Shown piece by piece: positions 1 to 6,247 of a stretch of 7,903 nt of DNA. The stretch's first letter is position 1. The number at the start of each line of letters is the position of its first letter. The notes under the pieces are model-generated. The model searched no databases, was not told where the DNA came from, and worked only from the letters and a program-made list of their open reading frames with translations. The stretch is from an uncultured Prevotella sp. GTDB lineage: Bacteria; Bacteroidota; Bacteroidia; Bacteroidales; Bacteroidaceae. The DNA lies in the NCBI GenBank assembly GCA_945827565.1, contig CALZNR010000050.1:1-7903 (forward strand), read 5' to 3'. A program made the translations under genes and the position numbers.

Positions 1-44
1 CACACTGCATATCGTCGGCAGCGTCAGATGTGTATAAGAGACAG
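1..44 (+). other. Illumina Nextera i5-side adapter (synthetic, not genomic)
   Basis: Not biological sequence. Positions 1-3 are the end of the P5 primer, 4-11 (ACTGCATA) match the Nextera i5 index known as S506/N506, 12-25 (TCGTCGGCAGCGTC) are the Nextera read-1 primer part, and 26-44 (AGATGTGTATAAGAGACAG) are the 19-base Tn5 mosaic end. Genomic sequence starts at 45. The reverse complement of the same construct closes the window, so it could be mistaken for a transposon's terminal inverted repeats. It should be trimmed before annotation. Confidence 0.98.
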
Positions 45-834
45 ACAATGAGGTGTTGGATGCACTGATTCAAAGGTACGCAAAACAACAGCCTGAATAT
101 GATTTCATTGCGCCCATAGACGGGTTTCGCCATCAGTTTTGGATTATCTCTGACGACAAGGATATAGCATGTGTTACTGATGCCTTCAGCAAAATGCCCA
201 CAATGTATATTGCAGATGGGCACCACCGCTCAGCCGCTGCTGCCTTGGTGGGTGCTGAAAAGGCAAAACAGAATCCTCATCATACAGGCAAGGAAGAGTA
301 CAATTACTTTATGGCTGTGTGCTTCCAGGCTTCACAGCTCACCATACTTGATTATAATCGAGTGCTTAAAGACTTGAATGGTTTGTCTTCTGAAGAGTTC
401 TTGAGTGCATTGGGCAAGAATTTCGATGTTACATGTAAGGGTGCTGCTGAATATAAGCCCCGCATTTACACGAGTTCTCCTTGTATATTGATGGTCAGTG
501 GTACAGTTTGGTGGCTAAGGAGCATACTTATGCCAATGCCGATTCTATCGGAGTGCTGGATGTGGATATTTCAAGTCGTTTGATATTGGATGAAATCCTT
601 GGCATCAAAGACCTTAGAAGCAGCAAACGAATTGATTTTGTTGGTGGATTGAGGGGCTTGAACGAACTGAAGCAGAGAGTGGATAGTGGAGAGATGCGCT
701 GTGCATTGGCTTTATATCCTGTGTCGATGCAACAGATTATGGATATTGCAGACAGTGGTAAGATAATGCCGCCAAAGGCTACTTGGTTTGAGCCAAAGTT
801 GCGAAGTGGATTGATTATACACAAGCTGGATTGA
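45..834 (+). CDS. DUF1015 family protein, 5'-truncated and frameshifted
   Basis: This is the C-terminal portion of a DUF1015 (PF06245) protein, a family of about 400 residues with no firmly established function. The reading frame is open from the first native codon (47-49), so the gene begins outside the fragment and roughly the first 150 residues are missing. An apparent GTG start at 53 is an artefact of this cut. The conserved motif MYIADGHHRSAAA lies at 203-241, with DGHHR at 215-229. It is followed by YNYFMAVCF, as expected for the family. The first frame then turns to nonsense after EYKP and stops at 581-583. The family sequence resumes one frame over as HLHEFSLYIDGQWYSL and continues to the TGA at 832-834. 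One missing base in the CCCC run at 458-461 would restore a single reading frame, so this is either a sequencing or assembly error or a recent pseudogene. yigZ follows after 19 bases in the same direction and is probably co-transcribed. DGHHR resembles the GxHR-type motif of ParB/sulfiredoxin-fold proteins, but a kinase or nucleotide-binding role is only inference. Confidence 0.85.
455..466 (+). other. Frameshift site in the DUF1015 gene
   Basis: Upstream of about 460 the DUF1015 homology is read in the frame with codons at 455, 458 and so on. Downstream it is read in the frame with codons at 460, 463 and so on. The change corresponds to one base lost at or next to the CCCC run (458-461). Adding one base gives the continuous reading EYKPPHLHEFSLYIDG, which fits the family at this position. 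The window alone cannot separate a real mutation from a base-calling or assembly error in a homopolymer. Confidence 0.75.
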
Positions 835-853
835 TTTACACCCGTCATATTGA

Positions 854-1444
854 ATGATGATAGATGTATATAAGACCATAACGGATGAAATAGGCGAGGG
901 ATTTTATAGCGAGAAGCGAAGCAGGTTCCTCGCCTTTTCTCATCATGTTACTTCAAAGGAGGAGGTTAAGGAAATAACCGACCAGTACAAAAAGAAGTTC
1001 TATGATGCCCGCCATGTGTGCTGGGCTTATGTGTTGGGTGCAGAGCGGACCGATTATAGATGCAATGATGATGGTGAGCCCAGCAGTACTGCGGGGAAAC
1101 CCATTTTAGGACAGATAAACAGCAATGAGTTAACGGATATCCTCGTTGTGGTGGTGAGGTACTATGGTGGAATAAATCTTGGAACAAGTGGGTTGATTGT
1201 AGCGTATAAAACGGCTGCAATGGAAGCCATCAGTCATTCAACGGTTGTGGAGAGGATAGTGGAACAATTGGTGGATTTTGAGTTCCCATATGTGATGATG
1301 AACAGCGTGATGAGAATCATCAAGGAGATGCAACCGAGAATAGTGAATCAGACGTTCGACAATACTTGCAACATCACATTGGCAATCAAAAAGACCGAGG
1401 CTGATTTATTAAAAAAGAGATTGGAGCACCTTGCTTTTGAGTGA
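854..1444 (+). CDS. yigZ: YigZ / IMPACT-family protein (UPF0029)
   Basis: This 196-residue protein belongs to the YigZ/IMPACT family; E. coli YigZ is of similar size. The N-terminal UPF0029 domain covers about residues 15-125. It carries the family signatures YSEKRSRF (18-25), DARHVCWAY (51-59), DDGEPSSTAGKPIL (72-85) and RYYGGINLGTSGL (102-114). The remaining 70 or so residues fit the ferredoxin-like C-terminal domain seen in bacterial members. Eukaryotic IMPACT binds GCN1 and modulates GCN2 signalling. The bacterial role is not settled, and a link to translation or nucleic-acid binding is inferred from the fold. Two adjacent ATGs (854 and 857) could serve as the start; no strong ribosome binding site is visible, which is usual in Bacteroidetes. 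It lies 19 bases after the DUF1015 stop and 80 bases before yraN, all in the same direction. The product is soluble, with no signal peptide or membrane segment, and the gene appears intact. Confidence 0.93.
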   Translation: MMIDVYKTITDEIGEGFYSEKRSRFLAFSHHVTSKEEVKEITDQYKKKFYDARHVCWAYVLGAERTDYRCNDDGEPSSTAGKPILGQINSNELTDILVVVVRYYGGINLGTSGLIVAYKTAAMEAISHSTVVERIVEQLVDFEFPYVMMNSVMRIIKEMQPRIVNQTFDNTCNITLAIKKTEADLLKKRLEHLAFE

Positions 1445-1461
1445 ATTGTCCCAAGTCTTTC

Positions 1462-1475
1462 TTTTTTTGGGGGGG
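1462..1475 (+). repeat. T7-G7 double homopolymer in the yigZ-yraN gap
   Basis: Seven T (1462-1468) are followed directly by seven G (1469-1475), ending 49 bases before the yraN ATG. This is the only notable content of the 80-base gap. I see no convincing Bacteroidetes -7 element (TAnnTTTG) or stem-loop in it. Homopolymer runs of this kind are prone to length change in replication and in sequencing, so the exact count is uncertain. A role as a phase-variable promoter spacer is possible but unsupported. Confidence 0.6.
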
Positions 1476-1524
1476 ATGATAGAGAATTAGAGAAGAGTAT
1501 TTGGCCTATAAATTGATTCAAACG

Positions 1525-1899
1525 ATGGCGGCACACAACGAATTGGGCAAGTGGGGAGAGCAGATAGCAGCAGAGTATTTGCAGAAGAAAGGCTATTGGA
1601 TAATGTTTCGTGACTGGAAGGTTGGGCATCGTGATTTGGATATTATTGCCAAGCAAAATGATGTAGTGGTGATTGTAGAGGTAAAAACACGCCGCAACAG
1701 TCATTTCGGTGATACCGAAATGACTGTTGACAGACAAAAAATCAGGAATCTATGTATCGCCTCAAACGCATTTATTAAACGGTTGAGGATTGACAACGAA
1801 ATCCGTTTTGATATTATCGCAATTACAGGAACACCTGAAGCGGGCTATACAATCAACCACATTGAGGATGCCTTGAAGCCGCATCTTTCTTGGTGGTGA
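1525..1899 (+). CDS. yraN: YraN family protein (UPF0102), nuclease-fold
   Basis: This 124-residue protein is of the UPF0102/YraN family, which has a restriction-endonuclease-like (PD-(D/E)XK) fold and is often proposed to act in DNA processing; its substrate is not established. The usual family pattern is visible: ELGKWGEQIAAEYLQKKGY (6-24) at the N-terminus, HRDLDIIA (35-42) with the putative metal ligand D39, and IVEVKTR (50-56) with E52 and K54 as the E-x-K active-site pair. The domain ends with RFDIIAI (94-100) and a C-terminal NHIEDAL motif. Start choice: the ATG at 1525 gives the standard N-terminus. An in-frame TTG at 1501 would add eight residues with no family support. Length is typical. 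A perfect 16-bp inverted repeat sits inside the gene at codons 57-69, directly after the catalytic motif, yet alignment from memory to E. coli YraN needs no gap there. The stop lies only 3 bases from the convergent fbp stop. Confidence 0.92.
   Translation: MAAHNELGKWGEQIAAEYLQKKGYWIMFRDWKVGHRDLDIIAKQNDVVVIVEVKTRRNSHFGDTEMTVDRQKIRNLCIASNAFIKRLRIDNEIRFDIIAITGTPEAGYTINHIEDALKPHLSWW
1695..1729. repeat. Perfect 16-bp inverted repeat (3-nt loop) inside yraN
   Basis: The left arm CAACAGTCATTTCGGT (1695-1710), loop GAT (1711-1713) and right arm ACCGAAATGACTGTTG (1714-1729) form a fully paired stem with 7 G-C pairs. Pairing ends at 1694/1730 (G against A). Because the repeat is in codon register, the plus strand encodes NSHFGDTEMTV and the opposite strand encodes NSHFGITEMTV. 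Read on the minus strand, the hairpin is followed seven bases later by five T (1687-1683). That places it about 170 bases past the fbp stop, where a transcript-end structure for the minus-strand operon could lie. The spacing is long for a classical intrinsic terminator, so this function is only a hypothesis. A dispersed genomic repeat, a protein-binding site or a mutational by-product are alternatives. Confidence 0.9.
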
Positions 1900-1902
1900 G
1901 TA

Positions 1903-3885
1903 TCATTTTTCTTTGATGATACCGTGACGATAAGCGTAGAGCAATTCCTTCAAATCCACGATTTGTGAACGCAGTTCTTCACCCATATCGGTATCTGCTA
2001 CAAGCATCCTGTGTGCAGACATCTCCACAATCTGAGTGGTGCTCTTAATGTCTGTACATTTTTCGATAGCGTCACGAGCGCTGGTGAATGGCTCATGCTG
2101 AACCAATTGAAAACCACGACTGTGATAAACCAGGGTGTAGCCTGCAATGCCTGTTTCCTTATGGTATGCTTCGCTAAAACCACCGTCAATCACCATGAGT
2201 TTACCGTTGGCCTTGATAGGATTTTCGCCGCTGGAAGCGTGCACAGGTACATGTCCGTTTATAATGTGCCTATTCTCTCCCTTGACACCGAAAGCATCCA
2301 AAATACGGTCGCAAACGGTTTCATCATCTCTTAGTTTATAGTAATTGCCTTTCTCTTCCTTGAATGTTTCCTTGTCGTTAAGGAAATATCTCTCAAATGT
2401 AGCCATCTTTGATTTGTCAAATAATGGGCTGTCTTTTCCACACCATAGATACAGGAAGTAGTCGATGGCAAATTTCTTCTCTTCTTTCTCTGTGTCGTTT
2501 TCAAATGCGGCTCGAATGGTTTGCCCAATTTGTTGCATGAGTGCTCTTCCACTGTATCGTTCTCCCTGATACAGTTCCACTTCTTTGAGTGAACCGTCAT
2601 CGTTCAGTGGAATAGAGGCGTGGTATAGCAAGTTGCTGTTGTATATCGCATACATGCAGCCATGGCTCAGCAGGGCTCTGATGTGTTTGTGGAGCTTTTC
2701 GCTCACGGCAAAAGAATGGTGCAGCTTGCACATCAATGTCTCTTCTTCTTCAGTTAACTTGTTGGGATTAGCTGGGTCAATTGTCGGGAAGTGGCATGAC
2801 CTCATGTCGTATTCCTTTCCTTGTATCCTACAGGTGCCTTTTTGGTAGTCAATATGCTCCAAAAGGCATCTGTCTTCCATTTGCCATTCTTTTCTTCTTT
2901 TGAAAATCTCTGCCTCCTTCTTGAACTGAATAACGCTGATGGCTTTGTGCATTTGAGCAATCAGATACCTGTTCTTCTGATCCATGTCGTTATCTTTCAA
3001 AAGCTTTGGCATGAATTCCAAACAGTCATCGTTCTTATATGTTTCCATGGCAAAGGTGGCCAATGGCACAAGGTTTATGCCATAGCCATCTTCCAATGTG
3101 GCAAGGTTGGCATATCGCAGAGAAAGGCGCAGTACGTTGCAGATACAAGCATCATTGCCTGCACAGGCTCCCATCCACAATATATCGTGGTTGCCCCATT
3201 GGATGTCCCAACTGTGGTACTTCATCATCTCGTCCATGATGATGTGTGCACCGGGTCCTCGGTCGTAAATGTCTCCTAAGATATGTAACTGGTCAATGGC
3301 CAAACGCTGGATAACCCTTGCCAATGCAACAATAAAGTCATCGGCCCTGCCTGTTGAAATAATGGTGTCAACGATGACATTGACATAAGCAGTTTTGTTC
3401 GTATCATCGATGCGCTCATGCAGCAGTTCCTCTATAATATAGGCAAAATCTGCAGGCAGTGATTTTCTGACTTTTGAACGTGTATATTTGCTGCTCACAT
3501 CCCTGCATACCTTGACAAGCTGATGAATCGTGATATGATACCAATCCACGATATCTTGTTCTGATGCCTTGATGAGTTCCAACTTCTGTTCAGGATAATA
3601 GATAAGACTGCACATCTCCTTTATCTCCGTCTCCCGAATGGAATTGCCAAACAAATCGTTGACCTTACGCTTGATGTTTCCTGACGCATTTTTTAGAATA
3701 TGCTGAAACGCCTCGCTCTCACCGTGTATGTCTGCCAGAAAGTGTTCAGTGCCCTTTGGCAGATTGAGAATAGCCTCTAAGTTGATAATTTCTGTACTTG
3801 CTGCTGCAATGGTGGGAAACGACTGGGACAACAAATTAAGATAGTGCATCGATATGTCTTGCTGTGTGGAGTGTGCCTTTTTCAT
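1903..3885 (-). CDS. fbp: Fructose-1,6-bisphosphatase class III
   Basis: This 660-residue cytoplasmic enzyme hydrolyses fructose 1,6-bisphosphate to fructose 6-phosphate, the committed gluconeogenic step. It is the class III type (PF06874, metallophosphoesterase fold) known from Firmicutes and Bacteroidetes, and its length is typical. The metal-binding motifs are complete: LADIHGE (50-56, D52 and H54), LGDIYDRGPG (203-212, D205 and D208), QWGNHDILW (229-237, N232 and H233) and INGHVPV (542-548, H545). LEDGYGINLVPLATFAM (264-280), TIDPANP (368-374) and NGKLMVIDGGFS (560-571) also match Bacteroides homologues. The ATG at 3885 gives an N-terminus of the usual length; an internal Met at residue 13 is a less likely alternative. 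It begins 11 bases after the stop of the glycosyltransferase-like gene, so the two are probably co-transcribed. It is the last gene of the minus-strand group, and its stop lies 3 bases from that of yraN. It appears intact. Confidence 0.97.
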   Translation of the reverse strand: MKKAHSTQQDISMHYLNLLSQSFPTIAAASTEIINLEAILNLPKGTEHFLADIHGESEAFQHILKNASGNIKRKVNDLFGNSIRETEIKEMCSLIYYPEQKLELIKASEQDIVDWYHITIHQLVKVCRDVSSKYTRSKVRKSLPADFAYIIEELLHERIDDTNKTAYVNVIVDTIISTGRADDFIVALARVIQRLAIDQLHILGDIYDRGPGAHIIMDEMMKYHSWDIQWGNHDILWMGACAGNDACICNVLRLSLRYANLATLEDGYGINLVPLATFAMETYKNDDCLEFMPKLLKDNDMDQKNRYLIAQMHKAISVIQFKKEAEIFKRRKEWQMEDRCLLEHIDYQKGTCRIQGKEYDMRSCHFPTIDPANPNKLTEEEETLMCKLHHSFAVSEKLHKHIRALLSHGCMYAIYNSNLLYHASIPLNDDGSLKEVELYQGERYSGRALMQQIGQTIRAAFENDTEKEEKKFAIDYFLYLWCGKDSPLFDKSKMATFERYFLNDKETFKEEKGNYYKLRDDETVCDRILDAFGVKGENRHIINGHVPVHASSGENPIKANGKLMVIDGGFSEAYHKETGIAGYTLVYHSRGFQLVQHEPFTSARDAIEKCTDIKSTTQIVEMSAHRMLVADTDMGEELRSQIVDLKELLYAYRHGIIKEK

Positions 3886-3896
3886 GTTGTGTGAAG

Positions 3897-5012
3897 CTAA
3901 TTGATAAGAAGTTGAATTTTTTTTGATAATCCGTTGTATTCGCCAGGAATAGGCATAAATCCTTCCTCCAGTGAGGTGTATTCTGCAAGGATATACATAA
4001 GTCCTTGAAACTTTTTCTTCTGTTTCTGTTCTTCTATGTCCTGTAAGAGCTTGTCTTCTTCCATAGAGGCGAATCTGAGTAAATACGAGAAATCAATAAG
4101 ATGCCTGACAGATATTTGCTTATTTTTGATTAACTCAAGAATAGCTCTGAAATATTCAGCAATCTCTTGGTTGTTGGCTCCCTTTTTTATTTGAAGTATA
4201 GAACGCTTTGCTGCGACTGACTTCTTGCTGCTGTCTTGGGGAGAATAGCATGTCAATTGGTTGGCATCCATTACAGGTGGATGGATGCAAAGCAAATTAC
4301 AGCCCTTCGTAATAGTGTCTGCAATCTGTTCCTGCATGGCATAAACCGCTATTTTATTCCACTCGTTTCCGCCCGTTTCCCTGACAATGGACTTTTCTTG
4401 CTCATTTATCCAGCGTATATCATCTATCTGTGATGCTTTGATAAGAATGCTTAATGCCTGTTTCGTGCTCTCTTTCATAATTTGGCGAACACGGCTATTC
4501 AGCACTTTTTGATATATCGTTTTCAATTTTTTGTAAAACTCCTCGTGAGTAATTGAAGAGGTGATACAGGGGTTGAAGAGTACTTCTAAATGGGTGTTCC
4601 AATTCAACTCCTGTAATTTCTCTTTCTCAATATTTCCCGAGGCAATCACTGCATAAGCTCGCTGCACTATCTTTTTTTGGTACAGGATGATTCTTGGCAG
4701 TTTGTGCTTGATATAGTGCTGATGAATAACCCATGGATCTAACTGGCCATACGGAGTATAAACATAGCGGATATTCTTTTTGGTGGCAAGCAGTGAGGCC
4801 ATTCCGTTTTTCCAATTCCAGGCACCGTATAGGTGTAGCAACTCTGGAGAATGGTTATAAATACTTTTCTTCAAATCCTTTAAGGACGTTGCAATCTCCA
4901 TGTCCACATCATTTCCCACGTTGGCTTGCAACATGGAAATGTATGTGGATATGGATTGACCTACGCTGGTCTTGTCGTCAAAAGGATTGAAATGAAGTAT
5001 CCTCATATTCAT
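3897..5012 (-). CDS. Glycosyltransferase-like protein: GT4-type N-terminal domain, unrecognised C-terminus
   Basis: This 371-residue soluble protein has no signal peptide or membrane segment. Residues 1-150 resemble the acceptor-side Rossmann domain of GT4 glycosyltransferases. It opens with MRILHFNPF and has a G-Q-S turn at 18-20, LLHLYGAWNW (58-67), YVYTPYGQLDPWVIHQ (83-98, the family's TPHGMLDPW position) and EVLFNPC (143-149, where canonical members have an IPNGVD-type linker). The expected second Rossmann domain with the E-x7-E donor-binding motif is not recognisable. Residues 155-371 instead look mainly helical and charged, including a Lys/Gln/Glu-rich stretch at 317-335. Transferase activity is therefore doubtful; it may be a degenerate enzyme or an adaptor that keeps the fold. 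The start may be Met1 (5012) or Met3 (5006). It lies 37 bases after lysA and 11 before fbp, on the same strand. I do not recognise a specific named family for the whole protein. Confidence 0.72.
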   Translation of the reverse strand: MNMRILHFNPFDDKTSVGQSISTYISMLQANVGNDVDMEIATSLKDLKKSIYNHSPELLHLYGAWNWKNGMASLLATKKNIRYVYTPYGQLDPWVIHQHYIKHKLPRIILYQKKIVQRAYAVIASGNIEKEKLQELNWNTHLEVLFNPCITSSITHEEFYKKLKTIYQKVLNSRVRQIMKESTKQALSILIKASQIDDIRWINEQEKSIVRETGGNEWNKIAVYAMQEQIADTITKGCNLLCIHPPVMDANQLTCYSPQDSSKKSVAAKRSILQIKKGANNQEIAEYFRAILELIKNKQISVRHLIDFSYLLRFASMEEDKLLQDIEEQKQKKKFQGLMYILAEYTSLEEGFMPIPGEYNGLSKKIQLLIN

Positions 5013-5049
5013 TACCCTTTATAGTTGTTCATGGTGTGGGTGCCATTAT

Positions 5050-6207
5050 TTATAGGTTGTTGCTACAGTATCCCTGCGGAAGTTTACGGCAGTTGTACAT
5101 GGATGCCATGATTTCTCCATACGCTCCTGCAGAACGGATTGCGATAAGGTCACCTCGCTTTGTTTCGTTCAGTTCGATATGCTTGGCAAAAACGTCGCTT
5201 GACTCACAGATGGGCCCCACAACATCATATACCTGCGTGGGCGCATCGCTGGAGATGTTCTCTATTTTATGATAGGCCTGATAGAGGGCGGGACGTATCA
5301 AATCTGTCATGCCTGCATCAACAATGGCAAACTGCTTGGCAACACCGCTCTTGATGTATAGTGTGCGTGTGATGAGCGAACCACATTGTGCCACCACAGA
5401 GCGGCCCAACTCGAAGTGGAGTTCTTGTCCATTTCTCAATTTGAGGTATTTTGCGTATGTTTTGAAATAGGACTTGAAGTCGGGAACGGGCACCCTGTTG
5501 GGATGTGTGTAGTCAATACCTAAGCCTCCACCCACATTGATGGTTGTTACTGTAATCTTATTCTTCTCCAGTGTGCTTTGCAGTTCATTTATCCTGTTGC
5601 ACAGACTTTCAAAATCTCCCATGTCCAGGATTTGGGATCCAATATGGAAGTGTAAACCAATGACCTGTATGTTGGAGCAGTTCTTTGATTTTTCAAATAC
5701 ATCAAGCATCTGCTCCATGGCAATGCCGAATTTGTTTTCAGCCAAACCTGTTGTGATGTTTGCATGTGTGTGTGCTCCAACGTTGGGATTTATCCTGAAT
5801 GCTATTTTTGCGGTTTTCCCCATCTTACAGGCTATCTCGTTGATTACTTGCATTTCTGCTTCGCTCTCAACATTGAAACATGCAATGTCGTTTCGCAGTC
5901 CAAGTTCAATCTCCCAATCACTTTTACCAACACCAGCATATACTATCTTGGAGCTTGGGAATCCCGCTTTCACGGCAGCCTCTATCTCTCCACCACTCAC
6001 ACAGTCGGCTCCTAATGATGCGTTACTGATGATTTTCAGCAACTCAGGATTGGCATTAGCCTTGATGGCATAGTGCACGTGGAAGTTGGAGTATTTTGCC
6101 GTTTCTTCCTTGATGGCATCCAATGTTTGTTTAAGCAGTTCTACATCATAGTAGTAGAATGGAGTGCTTATGTTTTTGAATTTCTCAATGGGAAACAATC
6201 CTTTCAT
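5050..6207 (-). CDS. lysA: Diaminopimelate decarboxylase
   Basis: This 385-residue PLP enzyme of fold type III decarboxylates meso-2,6-diaminopimelate to L-lysine, the last step of lysine synthesis. The cofactor lysine is K49 in VHYAIKANANPELL. Other signatures are SGGEI (71-75), GLHFHIGSQI (184-193), INVGGGLGIDY (223-233, phosphate-binding glycine loop), FELGRSVV (265-272), VDAGMTDLIRPALY (296-309), VGPICESSDVFA (330-341, active-site C334 and E335) and SAGAYGEIMASMYN (359-372, Y363 at the cofactor). The barrel and C-terminal beta domain are both complete and the length is near the lower end for the family. It is 40 bases downstream of lysC in the same direction, and the pair is probably one transcription unit. 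No lysine riboswitch or attenuator is seen in the gap; any such control would be upstream of ftsE, outside the window. Arginine and ornithine decarboxylase relatives are excluded by the DAP-type HIGSQ and CESSD motifs. Confidence 0.97.
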   Translation of the reverse strand: MKGLFPIEKFKNISTPFYYYDVELLKQTLDAIKEETAKYSNFHVHYAIKANANPELLKIISNASLGADCVSGGEIEAAVKAGFPSSKIVYAGVGKSDWEIELGLRNDIACFNVESEAEMQVINEIACKMGKTAKIAFRINPNVGAHTHANITTGLAENKFGIAMEQMLDVFEKSKNCSNIQVIGLHFHIGSQILDMGDFESLCNRINELQSTLEKNKITVTTINVGGGLGIDYTHPNRVPVPDFKSYFKTYAKYLKLRNGQELHFELGRSVVAQCGSLITRTLYIKSGVAKQFAIVDAGMTDLIRPALYQAYHKIENISSDAPTQVYDVVGPICESSDVFAKHIELNETKRGDLIAIRSAGAYGEIMASMYNCRKLPQGYCSNNL

Positions 6208-6247
6208 GTCTGTAGTTATTTGATATTTTGGTTTGTGTTGTGTATGC

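Noticed and set aside
1348..1737. A 129-codon minus-strand open frame across yraN and the end of yigZ.
   Set aside because: It is the shadow of two well-supported plus-strand genes. Its resemblance to the YraN peptide NSHFG..TEMTV is a product of the in-register palindrome.
1900..1922. Seven-base inverted repeat GTATCAT / ATGATAC across the yraN-fbp stop junction, considered as a bidirectional terminator.
   Set aside because: The stem is short and AT-rich, the loop is nine bases, and no T-run follows on either strand. It is too weak to call as a terminator.
2011..3279. Several plus-strand open frames antisense to fbp.
   Set aside because: They lie opposite a complete, highly conserved enzyme gene, have no recognisable domains and are explained by its codon bias.
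5537..6073. A 178-codon plus-strand open frame with hydrophobic segments, opposite lysA.
   Set aside because: It is fully antisense to lysA, and its apparent hydrophobicity follows from reverse-complemented codons of the conserved barrel.
6208..6247. Possible promoter or lysine riboswitch before lysA.
   Set aside because: The gap is only 40 bases, too short for a lysine riboswitch, and I see no TAnnTTTG element on the minus strand.
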